From the NCBI RefSeq assembly GCF_014297285.1, contig NZ_JACOQI010000010.1:1-64000 (forward strand): a stretch of 64,000 bases of DNA. Direction: 5' to 3'. Source of the DNA: Dysosmobacter segnis. Lineage in GTDB: Bacteria; Bacillota; Clostridia; Oscillospirales; Oscillospiraceae. The notes under the pieces were generated by a model. The model saw only the letters and a list, made by a program, of their open reading frames with translations. It searched no databases and was not told the DNA's origin. Each line of letters opens with the position of its first letter. The stretch's first letter is position 1. Position numbers and translations under genes: made by a program. Positions 15,361-23,187 of the stretch are shown one piece after another.

Positions 15361-17049
15361 ATGTCCACAAAGGCCTATTATCCCAGAGCCGAGATCGGTC
15401 CCGGCCAGGTGGGTTTTTCCAAGACCCGTTCCATCATCGAAGCTCCGTTCTACGGCAACAATGTCATCAAGGTCAACACCTTGAAGGAAGCCTATGAGCT
15501 GGCCAAAAATTCTCCCGGCACCGTGGTCACCGATATGCCCGTCTACCGGGGCGAGGAATTCGGTCTGGAGCCGGACGCCAAGGTCCTGCTGTTCAATGAC
15601 GGCTCCATCACCGGCCGCTACGCCCCCGCCCGCCGCATCACCGGCAAGCCCGGCGTGGACACCGCCGCCCTGGATAAGATCGTCATGGACGCCGTGTACG
15701 ACACCCGCTGGAAGACCATGTATCACGCCGAGGTGTTCATCGGTCTGGACCCCGAGTTCATGGTGAAGGCCCATCTGCTGATCCCTGAGGGTGAGGAAAA
15801 CCTCCTCTACAACTGGATGCTGAACTTCCAGTATATGTCCACGGAATATGTGAAGATGTACAAGAACTCCAAGCCCGTAGGCGACGGCAAGGAGCCTGAC
15901 ATCTACATCTTCTCCGATCCCCAGTGGACCGGTGCCCCCGGTCAGGAAAAGGTCTGCGACCCCAAGTGCCTGTGCTACTTCAACACGGAGACCAACTGCG
16001 CCGCCATCCTGGGTATGCGCTACTTCGGCGAGCACAAGAAGGGTACCCTGACCCTGGCCTGGGCCATCGCCAACCGCAACGGCTACGCCAGCTGCCACGG
16101 CGGTCAGAAGGAATACACCCTGGCGGACGGCCACAAGTTCGTCTCTGCCGTGTTCGGTCTGTCCGGCTCCGGCAAGTCCACCCTGACCCACGCCAAGCAC
16201 GGCGGCAAGTACCCCTCCATCAAGGTGCTCCACGACGACGCCTTCATCATCAACTCCGACACCTGCGCCTCCATCGCTCTGGAGCCTACCTATTTCGACA
16301 AGACCGCCGACTATCCCGTGGATTCCCCGGACAACAAGTACCTGCTGACAGCGCAGAACTGCTCCGCCACGCTGGACGAGGACGGCAAGGTGGTGCTGGT
16401 CACTGAGGATATCCGCAACGGCAACGGCCGGGCCATCAAGTCCAAGCTCTGGTCTCCCAACCGGGTGGATAAGATCGAATCCCCCGTCAACGCTATTTTC
16501 TGGATCATGAAGGATCCCACCATCCCTCCCATCGTGAAACTGAAGGGCGCGTCTCTGGCCTCTGTCATGGGCGCTACGCTGGCCACCAAGCGTTCCTCCG
16601 CTGAACGGCTGAAGGAGGGCGTGGACCCCAATGCTCTGGTGGTGGAGCCTTACGCCAACCCCTTCCGCACCTACCCGCTGGTGAATGACTACGAGAAGTT
16701 CAAGAAGCTGGTGGCTGAGAAGAACGTGGCGTGCTACATCATCAACACCGGTGACTTCATGGGCAAAAAGGTCCAGAAGGAGGATACGCTGGGTATTCTG
16801 GAATCCGTGGTGGAGGGCCGTGCGGAATTCAAGCCCTGGGGCCCCTTCTCCGACATTGAGATCATGGAGTGGGACGGCTTCGTGCCCGACCTCACCGACA
16901 AGGGCTATGTCGCCCAGATGCAGGCCCGTATGCAGGACCGCCTGAACTACGTGGAGGGCCTGAAGGACGCTGAGGGCGGCTTCAATGCCCTGCCGGATGA
17001 TGCCGCCGACGCCATCCGCAAGGTGGTGGAGCAGGCCAACAGCCTGTAA
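15361..17049 (+). CDS. pckA: Phosphoenolpyruvate carboxykinase (ATP)
   Basis: Interconverts oxaloacetate + ATP and phosphoenolpyruvate + CO2 + ADP; in fermenting gut anaerobes it often runs toward oxaloacetate. The 562-residue product has the kinase-1 loop FGLSGSGKSTLTH near residues 264-276, the following kinase-2 region (VLHDDAFI) and RTYP near 435-440. ATG 15361 follows AAGGAGG; an open frame extends upstream to 15103 but is antisense-like filler after rsmA. The N-terminal part differs from the E. coli enzyme, as in many Clostridia and Bacteroidetes. Very strong codon bias suggests high expression. Confidence 0.96.
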   Translation: MSTKAYYPRAEIGPGQVGFSKTRSIIEAPFYGNNVIKVNTLKEAYELAKNSPGTVVTDMPVYRGEEFGLEPDAKVLLFNDGSITGRYAPARRITGKPGVDTAALDKIVMDAVYDTRWKTMYHAEVFIGLDPEFMVKAHLLIPEGEENLLYNWMLNFQYMSTEYVKMYKNSKPVGDGKEPDIYIFSDPQWTGAPGQEKVCDPKCLCYFNTETNCAAILGMRYFGEHKKGTLTLAWAIANRNGYASCHGGQKEYTLADGHKFVSAVFGLSGSGKSTLTHAKHGGKYPSIKVLHDDAFIINSDTCASIALEPTYFDKTADYPVDSPDNKYLLTAQNCSATLDEDGKVVLVTEDIRNGNGRAIKSKLWSPNRVDKIESPVNAIFWIMKDPTIPPIVKLKGASLASVMGATLATKRSSAERLKEGVDPNALVVEPYANPFRTYPLVNDYEKFKKLVAEKNVACYIINTGDFMGKKVQKEDTLGILESVVEGRAEFKPWGPFSDIEIMEWDGFVPDLTDKGYVAQMQARMQDRLNYVEGLKDAEGGFNALPDDAADAIRKVVEQANSL

Positions 17050-17080
17050 GCAGCATTTCCGCAAATAAATACGAATACGC

Positions 17081-17119
17081 AAAGGGAGCGTGTTCCGGTT
17101 TTGGAACATGCTCCCTTTC
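17081..17119 (+). terminator. pckA terminator
   Basis: AAAGGGAGC(G)TGTTCC pairs with GGAACATGCTCCCTTT, then TCATTGTTTT. Confidence 0.85.
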
Positions 17120-17182
17120 ATTGTTTTCCCAGGAAACATCCGTCAACGCGCGTTTTTCCCCGGCAAGCCGCCAAAAGCTCGC

Positions 17183-17223
17183 AAAAACCGGCCTGCCCGC
17201 AATTTTGCGGGCAGGCCGGTTTC
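17183..17223 (-). terminator. Terminator of the G5/3D gene
   Basis: AAACCGGCCTGCCCGC pairs with GCGGGCAGGCCGGTTT around a six-base loop; on the minus strand it ends in TTTTTGC. Confidence 0.85.
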
Positions 17224-17243
17224 TCAGTTCAAGCTGTTAACGC

Positions 17244-18245
17244 TCAATCTTCCAGCAGATAGACAGTGCCCGTCCGGCGGCCGAACTGGATGCACTCCTG
17301 ATAGCTCTCCATATACAGATCGATCTTGGGACCCTTCATGCCGGTGTCCTCGGCACGGGTCAGGCCGTATTCCATACCCTTGGCCACAACGTACAGGTCG
17401 GAGCCAAGGGGGAACACCCGCTTATCCACGGCGGCCACGCCCTTATGGACGGTGGTGCCGGTGGCGGTACGGGTCCCTACGCCGTCATACCCGGCGGTAT
17501 AGGCGGTGGCGGTGACGGTGACGGCCTTGCTGAATTTCATAGTGCCGCCAGAGGCGAAAGTCAGGTAGCCGGAGCCATCGCTCTGGGTAGTGACGTTCAC
17601 CAGCTTATCATCCGGCTCCACATAGGAGACCGCCGTTCCCCGTTCCACCACCTCCGTTACGCTGGTGGTGGAAATTTCCTCTACATACTGGCTGGTGACC
17701 AGCTCGCCGCTGACCCAGGTCTGCTCATAGATGGCTGTGTGCTGGCCGTCCATACCCTTCCGGGCCACCCGTTCCTCGCCCTTGGGCAGGTCCGGTGTAT
17801 CCCGGTAAACCGTTTCGTGCTCCGCCTTTTCCGTCACCCGTTTGAAAACCGTCAGGTGATCGGAAATCGTCAGCATCACGCTGTTTTCCATCAGCTCGAT
17901 GCCCACCATCTCCCGGGAACCGGGGATAATATCCATACGGGAGAGGAACTGCTTCACCGTTTCCTTCCGGGCGGTGGCAGTGATGGTCTCGCCGCCCCGG
18001 CGGACAGTCACCATGGTACCCTCCGTCAATACGGCGTTTTCACCGCTCTTGCCGGTATCCAGGTTCAAAAGCAGGGATTCGATGCCGGAATGGCTGTCAT
18101 CCAGCGCTGCGGACTGCTCTCCGTCGCTGAACAGATACAGGGCTTTAGCCCAGCCCGTGGCGCCCGCCATGGTGACGGACAACAGCAGCAACAGAGTCAG
18201 ACAGCGGCACAGCCATACCGTTTTTGGAGTGTGTAAATGTCGCAA
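17244..18245 (-). CDS. Secreted G5 and 3D domain protein (YabE-like)
   Basis: A 333-residue exported protein. Residues 10-34 form a signal/anchor (VWLCRCLTLLLLLSVTMAGA). A DUF348-like ubiquitin region (VTVRRGGETITATARKETVK) covers about 78-130, a G5 domain lies around 140-215, and a C-terminal 3D domain starts at TVTATAYTAGYDG (about 240) with two conserved Asp (AAVDKRVFPLGSDLYV and AEDTGMKGPKIDLY). 3D domains are lytic transglycosylase folds, so it probably cuts or remodels peptidoglycan. The start is TTG, eight bases from GGAGG; no ATG fits. Own promoter upstream. Confidence 0.87.
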   Translation of the reverse strand: MRHLHTPKTVWLCRCLTLLLLLSVTMAGATGWAKALYLFSDGEQSAALDDSHSGIESLLLNLDTGKSGENAVLTEGTMVTVRRGGETITATARKETVKQFLSRMDIIPGSREMVGIELMENSVMLTISDHLTVFKRVTEKAEHETVYRDTPDLPKGEERVARKGMDGQHTAIYEQTWVSGELVTSQYVEEISTTSVTEVVERGTAVSYVEPDDKLVNVTTQSDGSGYLTFASGGTMKFSKAVTVTATAYTAGYDGVGTRTATGTTVHKGVAAVDKRVFPLGSDLYVVAKGMEYGLTRAEDTGMKGPKIDLYMESYQECIQFGRRTGTVYLLED

Positions 18246-18322
18246 ATGTAAGACCTCCTGACAGCGCCAAATAGCGCCGTTACTGTTTTGTTACTTTTGT
18301 AATTTATCCAAAACTGGGTCTA

Positions 18323-18351
18323 AGTATACCTCCATCTCCCACTTTTGTCAA
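18323..18351 (-). promoter_or_regulatory. Promoter of the G5/3D gene
   Basis: Minus strand: TTGACA (18351-18346), 17 bp and TATACT (18328-18323), a near-consensus σA promoter. A 15-bp palindrome GTTACAATTTGTAAC lies further upstream at 18443-18457. Confidence 0.8.
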
Positions 18352-18468
18352 GTTTTCGCCTATTCTGCGATTTTATGTCCACCACAATCCCGCAAAAACA
18401 CGATTTTCATTTTTTAGATTTTTCCAACCTCGATCCGCAAAAGTTACAATTTGTAACCGATTTTCTGT

Positions 18469-18505
18469 TAAAAAAGTACCGGTATCCGAAACCGGACACC
18501 GGCGC
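18469..18505 (-). terminator. Terminator of the copper operon
   Basis: Minus strand: GCGCCGGTGTCCG and CGGATACCGGTAC pair around GTTT and are followed by a six-T run. Confidence 0.85.
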
Positions 18506-18527
18506 TTTTTCAGGTGTACGCTGCCTC

Positions 18528-18725
18528 TCAGCCCTGGACCTCCGGGGTGAAGCCCAGATCCTCCAGCTCGCTGACGGCGGTCTTGACGCAGTTCTCGCAG
18601 CCGTCGATGGTGACGTTCTTCGCCGCCAGATCCACCCGGAAGGTCAGTTCCGCGGCGGTGAGGGCGTTGGTGATGCGCTTCACACAGTTTTCGCACATCA
18701 TGTCGGGTACTTTAATCGTTGTCAT
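18528..18725 (-). CDS. copZ: Copper chaperone, HMA domain
   Basis: A 65-residue heavy-metal-associated domain, last gene of copA-csoR-copZ. The metal site is MMCENC near residues 9-14. A second Cys pair, CENCVKT near 43, replaces the usual sequence there and is unusual for CopZ. ATG 18725 follows AAGGAGG; the open frame starts 11 codons earlier without an RBS. It likely shuttles Cu(I) to CopA and CsoR. Confidence 0.88.
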   Translation of the reverse strand: MTTIKVPDMMCENCVKRITNALTAAELTFRVDLAAKNVTIDGCENCVKTAVSELEDLGFTPEVQG

Positions 18726-18754
18726 TTCAAATTCCTCCTTAAAATATTGGATGC

Positions 18755-19066
18755 TCATTTCATCATTTTCTGAATGGTGGCCACTAAATCGTCCACCACG
18801 TCCAGATCACCCTTTTGAATGTCCGTCACCACGCAGGTACGGATGTGCCGGGCCAGCAGTTCCCGGTTGAAAGCGTTCAGCGCCGACTGGATGGCGGAGA
18901 CCTGGGTCAGGATATCCGTGCAGTAGGCGGAATTCTCCACCATCCCCCGGACGCCCCGCACCTGCCCCTCAATGCGGCTGAGCCGCTGCAACAGGGCTTC
19001 CTCCTCTGTCCGCTCCCGGACCTTCCGCCGCTGGGAACAGCAGCAGTTTTTTGTTTCCTCTGCCAT
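18755..19066 (-). CDS. csoR: CsoR-family copper-sensing repressor
   Basis: CsoR proteins are helical DNA-binding repressors released by Cu(I). This 103-residue protein shows the ligand set Cys49, His74 and Cys78 (AYCTDIL, ARHIRTCVV), the same spacing as the classical Cu-binding triad. The family helix RLSRIEGQVRGVRGMVE spans about residues 28-44. An extra CCC near the N-terminus is unusual. It lies 13 bases after copA and its likely operator lies inside the copA promoter. Confidence 0.93.
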   Translation of the reverse strand: MAEETKNCCCSQRRKVRERTEEEALLQRLSRIEGQVRGVRGMVENSAYCTDILTQVSAIQSALNAFNRELLARHIRTCVVTDIQKGDLDVVDDLVATIQKMMK

Positions 19067-19079
19067 TGCTTCCTCCTTT

Positions 19080-21332
19080 TTACAGCTTCACGGTGCCCAA
19101 ACGCAGGGCGTTGCCCACCACGCACACGGAGCTCAGGGACATAGCGGCTCCCGCGAACATAGGGGAGAGCAGCGGCCCGCCCAAGGCGTACAGCAGTCCA
19201 GCGGCGATGGGGATACCGATGGTATTGTAGCAGAATGCCCAGAACAGATTTTGCTTGATGTCCCGCAGGGTCAGGGCTGACAGCCGCAGCGCCCGGGGCA
19301 CATCCTCCAGATCCGAGCGCATCAGCACGATGTCGGCGGCTTCGATGGCAATGTCGCTTCCACTACCGATGGCACAGCCCACGGTGGCGGCGGTAAGGGC
19401 CGGGGCATCGTTGATGCCGTCCCCCACCATCATCACCTTGCGGCCTGCCGCCTCCAGCTTTTGCACGTGGACCGCTTTTTCCTCCGGCAGCACCTCCGGG
19501 ATCACCTCGTCCACGCCCACAAGGGCGCCGATGTGCTCTGCGGCGGCGCGGCTGTCTCCCGTGAGCAGCACCACCCGAAGTCCCTGCTTGTGCAGAGCGG
19601 CAATGGCAGCTGCGCTGGTCTCCTTCACCGGGTCCGCCACGGAGATCAGTCCCAGCAGCGCCCCGTCAGCGGCGAAGAACATGGGCGTTTCCCCCTGTCC
19701 CGCCAAGGCGTCAGCCTTTTCGGAAAGGGCGGAGATGTCCACGCCGCTTTCCTCCATCAACCGGCGGTTGCCCGCCAGCACCGTCCGGCCGGAGAGGGTT
19801 GCCCGGAGGCCCCGTCCGGGGAGCAGTTCAAAATTCTCCGGCTGCTTGCCGGTAGATAGTTTTTTCTCCTGCGCCGCCTGTACGATGGCCGCCGCCAAAG
19901 GGTGCTGAGACACGGACTCCACTGCCGCCGCGATGGTCAGCAGCCCCTCCGCCGTGCCGCCTGCGGGACAGACCTCCGTAACGGCAGGCTCGCCCTTTGT
20001 CACGGTGCCGGTCTTGTCCAGCACCACGGTATCCACGGAGTGGGTCACCTCTAAAATTTCACCGGAGCGGATCAGGATGCCGTGCTTCGCACCCAGACCG
20101 GTGCCCACCATGATCGCCGTGGGCGTAGCCAGACCCAGCGCACAGGGGCAGGCGATCACCAGCACAGAGGTGAACACCCTCAGGACAAAGGCAAAGTCCT
20201 TCCCAGCAATGGCCCAGATCACCGCCGCCAGCACGGCGATGGCAATGACTGTTGGAACGAAAATCCCCGCCACCTTGTCCGCCGTCCGGGAGATGGGGGC
20301 CTTTTTGCCCTGAGCGTCCTCCACAAAGCGGATGATCCGGGAGAGGGTGGTGTCCTCCCCCACCCGTGTGACCTTCACATACAGCACGCCGTTTTCGTTG
20401 ACGCTGCCACCGATGACCTCGCTGCCCTCCGCCTTTTCCACAGGCAGGCTTTCGCCGGTGAGCATGGCCTCGTTGACGCTGCTCTCGCCCTTGGTCACCA
20501 CACCGTCCAGCGGGATCCGGGCGCCGGGCTTTACCAGCAGCACGTCCCCGGCCTTGACAGAGGACGTGGGTACCTCCTTGCCGCTGTCCGCTAAAAGGGC
20601 GGTGTCCGGCGTCAGCCGCATGAGGGCGGTGATGGCGCTCTTGGTCTTTTTCATGTTCCGGCTCTCCATGAACTTCCCCAGCGACACCAGCGTCAGCACC
20701 ACGGCGGAGGATTCGTAGTAGAGATTATGCACATGGCCGTGAACATCATCGGTGATCAAAAACATCATCACCACACTGTATACAAAAGAGCAGGCGGAGC
20801 CGATGGCCACCAGCGAATCCATGTTGGGATTCCCGTGGAACAGTGCCTGAAAGCCGTTGATGAAAAAGTTCCGTCCGCAGTAGAGCACCGGAATCGCCAG
20901 CATAAGCTGTAAAACGGCGAAATTCATAGGATGAGTGTGCATGGAGAACAGATCCGGCAGCGGCAGGGCAGGCAGGCCGAAGGGCAGCATCTGCCCCATG
21001 GACACATACAGCAAGGCACAGGAAAAGATAGCCGAAACGATCAGTTCCCGCTTTTTTCGCCGCAGCTCCGCCTCCTCCGGGTCCTCGCCGGTCTGGACCG
21101 GAGCCGCTTCCTGCTTTTCCTGATGGAGCTTGGCCCCGAAGCCCGCCTTTTCCACCTTGGCGATGATCTGCTCCGGCGTCACCTGCGTTTCGTCATAAAC
21201 GATGGTCATGCGCTCCGCCACCAGATTCACGTCGCTGCGCTCTACCCCCGGCAGCCGCCGGGTCACTTTTTCCACGGACGCACTGCATGCGGCGCAGTGC
21301 ATCCCGGAAATGTCATATACTTCTTCCCGCAT
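19080..21332 (-). CDS. copA: Copper-exporting P1B-type ATPase
   Basis: CopA pumps Cu(I) out of the cytoplasm at the cost of ATP. The 750-residue product has one N-terminal HMA domain (GMHCAACSAS, Cys13 and Cys16), the transmembrane metal motif CPCALGLATP near 390, the phosphorylation site DKTGT near 438, an HP motif (SQHPLAAAI) and the hinge GDGINDAPAL. The CPC plus HMA set points to Cu+ (type 1B-1). ATG 21332 follows GGAGGAA; the open frame upstream to 21506 crosses the promoter and is not coding. Confidence 0.96.
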   Translation of the reverse strand: MREEVYDISGMHCAACSASVEKVTRRLPGVERSDVNLVAERMTIVYDETQVTPEQIIAKVEKAGFGAKLHQEKQEAAPVQTGEDPEEAELRRKKRELIVSAIFSCALLYVSMGQMLPFGLPALPLPDLFSMHTHPMNFAVLQLMLAIPVLYCGRNFFINGFQALFHGNPNMDSLVAIGSACSFVYSVVMMFLITDDVHGHVHNLYYESSAVVLTLVSLGKFMESRNMKKTKSAITALMRLTPDTALLADSGKEVPTSSVKAGDVLLVKPGARIPLDGVVTKGESSVNEAMLTGESLPVEKAEGSEVIGGSVNENGVLYVKVTRVGEDTTLSRIIRFVEDAQGKKAPISRTADKVAGIFVPTVIAIAVLAAVIWAIAGKDFAFVLRVFTSVLVIACPCALGLATPTAIMVGTGLGAKHGILIRSGEILEVTHSVDTVVLDKTGTVTKGEPAVTEVCPAGGTAEGLLTIAAAVESVSQHPLAAAIVQAAQEKKLSTGKQPENFELLPGRGLRATLSGRTVLAGNRRLMEESGVDISALSEKADALAGQGETPMFFAADGALLGLISVADPVKETSAAAIAALHKQGLRVVLLTGDSRAAAEHIGALVGVDEVIPEVLPEEKAVHVQKLEAAGRKVMMVGDGINDAPALTAATVGCAIGSGSDIAIEAADIVLMRSDLEDVPRALRLSALTLRDIKQNLFWAFCYNTIGIPIAAGLLYALGGPLLSPMFAGAAMSLSSVCVVGNALRLGTVKL

Positions 21333-21407
21333 GGGGGTTCCTCCTTTGAGACGGTAAATTGCTTTCCTGTCGACCTTTCCCAAAACCGATATTCCTATTT
21401 CGTTTGC

Positions 21408-21436
21408 ATCATATACCCCCATAGGGTATTTGTCAA
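21408..21436 (-). promoter_or_regulatory. copA promoter with CsoR operator
   Basis: Minus strand: TTGACA (21436-21431), 17 bp and TATGAT (21413-21408). The spacer holds the G-tract palindrome ATACCCCCATAGGGTAT (21413-21429), the known shape of a CsoR operator. Repressor bound there blocks RNA polymerase; copper would release it. Confidence 0.9.
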
Positions 21437-21513
21437 GCAAAAAAACAACGCGGACAGGCAGACCCGTCCACGCCGTTTTCTGTTCCGTTTCCCCGCCTTG
21501 CTCCAAGCGCAGG

Positions 21514-21798
21514 TCACCCTTTGATGATGGTCATGACCGCCGGCAGCAGCATCAGGATCGCCAACGCGCCGGTGCCCCACACGATGTTGTAGCTGACGGA
21601 GTCCTTATCCTTTTCCCGGCAGTCCAGTGCGGAGAGGAAGGCGTATCCCGCCTCCAAGCCGAAGGCAAGCGCCGCAAACAGCGCAAGCCCCCGCCATTCC
21701 AGTGCGGACAGGGCAATATAGATGGCAAAGCCGATACCGCCGATGATGGCCCCGGTGTTCAGCTCCTTGCCGGGTTTCAGCCAGATGTCTTTTTTCAT
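21514..21798 (-). CDS. Small membrane protein, function unknown
   Basis: A 94-residue protein with hydrophobic segments at about 16-34, 38-57 and 71-90. I do not recognise it. AAGGA lies before the ATG. It starts 21 bases after the class-B PBP gene on the same strand, so it is the last gene of the SEDS-PBP operon and might act in the same wall-synthesis step; this is only position. Confidence 0.6.
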   Translation of the reverse strand: MKKDIWLKPGKELNTGAIIGGIGFAIYIALSALEWRGLALFAALAFGLEAGYAFLSALDCREKDKDSVSYNIVWGTGALAILMLLPAVMTIIKG

Positions 21799-21819
21799 AT
21801 CCTTGTTCCTTCTTTTTCT

Positions 21820-23187
21820 TTAGTATCTGTTGACGATCACGTTCAGCACCTTGCCGGCCACCGTTCCGGCCACGGCGTTTCCGCCGCCGCCGTTTTCCAC
21901 CAGCACCACAAAGGCGTAGGGCGCATCCTCGTTCCGCAGAAAGCCCGCGAACCAAGCGTGAGGCGTCTGTCCCGTCCCCACCTCCGCCGTGCCGGACTTG
22001 GCGCACAGCTCCATGTTGGGAAAGCGCTTGGTGCCGTAGGTCTCTGTCACGTTATTGGCCATAAAATCCGCCACAGTAGCCGCCGTTTTACTATCGATCA
22101 GCCGCCCGGTGTGCCGAGTGATGTGAGGCAGAGAGGGAATTCCCAGTGAGGACACTGTTTTTTTGATTAGATACGGTTCCGCCGCCTTGCCGCCGTTGGC
22201 AATGGCCCCCATCCACAGCAGAAAGGCACAGGGGTTCACCTGATCGTGATATTGGCCCACACCGGCCCAGCCCAGCTGCCCGGCGGTGATGCCGTCCCAG
22301 TTGAACGTGCCCTTGGCGGTGGGCAGGCCGTCCACGGAATAGGCGCTGGTAAGTCCCGCCTTCTCTGTATACCGCCGCAGGGTATCCGCCCCCAGCTCCT
22401 CCGCGATCTGAGCGAAGGCCGCGTTGCAGGAGTGGGCGAAGGCCTCCTTCAGTGTCTGCTCCCCGTGGACGCCGGAGCAGGTGATGGTCTCGTCCCCGAT
22501 CTGGACGCTGCCGGTGCAGTTCCATGTCCGGGTCTCCGCGTCCGGCAGGTTCTCCAGTGCCGCCGTCAGGGTCACGGTCTTGAACACAGACCCGGGCACA
22601 AAGGCGGAGGAGAGAAACCGGTTCAGGTACGCGCCCTTATAACGGTCATTCTCTTCCAGATCCTTGGGGACGTTCAAGGGGTCATAGCTGGGCGCCGACA
22701 CCATGCACAAGATCTCACCGGTCTTGTAGTTATACACAGCCACCGTCCCGGCGTGGCCACCCAAAGCCCTGTACGCCTCGTAGTTATACCGGGCGTCCAG
22801 GGTCAGGTACAAATCGCTCCCCCGCTCCGCGCCGAATGCGCCGTTCACCAGATCAAAGCCGGTCAGCTTGTCGGCAAAGGCGTTGAGAACGCCGGTGCCG
22901 ATCTTGCCGTACAGATCTCCCACCGCATGGAGGGTAGCCTTGCGGACGGTTTCATTTTCATAGTAGGTGCGGTGGCCGTTTTCCACGGAGGACAGCACAT
23001 CCCCGTCCCGGTCCAGCACCGTGCCGGAGATCAGCACGCCGTTGGAATCGTACAGATGGCGGTTAAAGGCAGAGGAGGCCCACTTGCCGCCCTCGGCAAA
23101 ATACCGGATGAGAAATACACTCATCCCCGCCGCCAGTAAAATCGCCAGTGCCATGCAGATCACGGCCCGTTTTTCAATCTTCCGCAT
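21820..23187 (-). CDS. Class-B penicillin-binding protein (FtsI/PBP2-type transpeptidase)
   Basis: A membrane-anchored D,D-transpeptidase that cross-links peptidoglycan. The 455-residue product has an N-terminal anchor (residues 9-27), catalytic SVFK near 199, SCN near 253 and KSGT near 396. The N-terminal dimer domain is short, as in SpoVD/PbpA-like clostridial proteins that pair with a SEDS glycosyltransferase. ATG 23187 lies inside the end of the SEDS gene (14-base overlap), so the two are translationally coupled. Confidence 0.92.
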   Translation of the reverse strand: MRKIEKRAVICMALAILLAAGMSVFLIRYFAEGGKWASSAFNRHLYDSNGVLISGTVLDRDGDVLSSVENGHRTYYENETVRKATLHAVGDLYGKIGTGVLNAFADKLTGFDLVNGAFGAERGSDLYLTLDARYNYEAYRALGGHAGTVAVYNYKTGEILCMVSAPSYDPLNVPKDLEENDRYKGAYLNRFLSSAFVPGSVFKTVTLTAALENLPDAETRTWNCTGSVQIGDETITCSGVHGEQTLKEAFAHSCNAAFAQIAEELGADTLRRYTEKAGLTSAYSVDGLPTAKGTFNWDGITAGQLGWAGVGQYHDQVNPCAFLLWMGAIANGGKAAEPYLIKKTVSSLGIPSLPHITRHTGRLIDSKTAATVADFMANNVTETYGTKRFPNMELCAKSGTAEVGTGQTPHAWFAGFLRNEDAPYAFVVLVENGGGGNAVAGTVAGKVLNVIVNRY

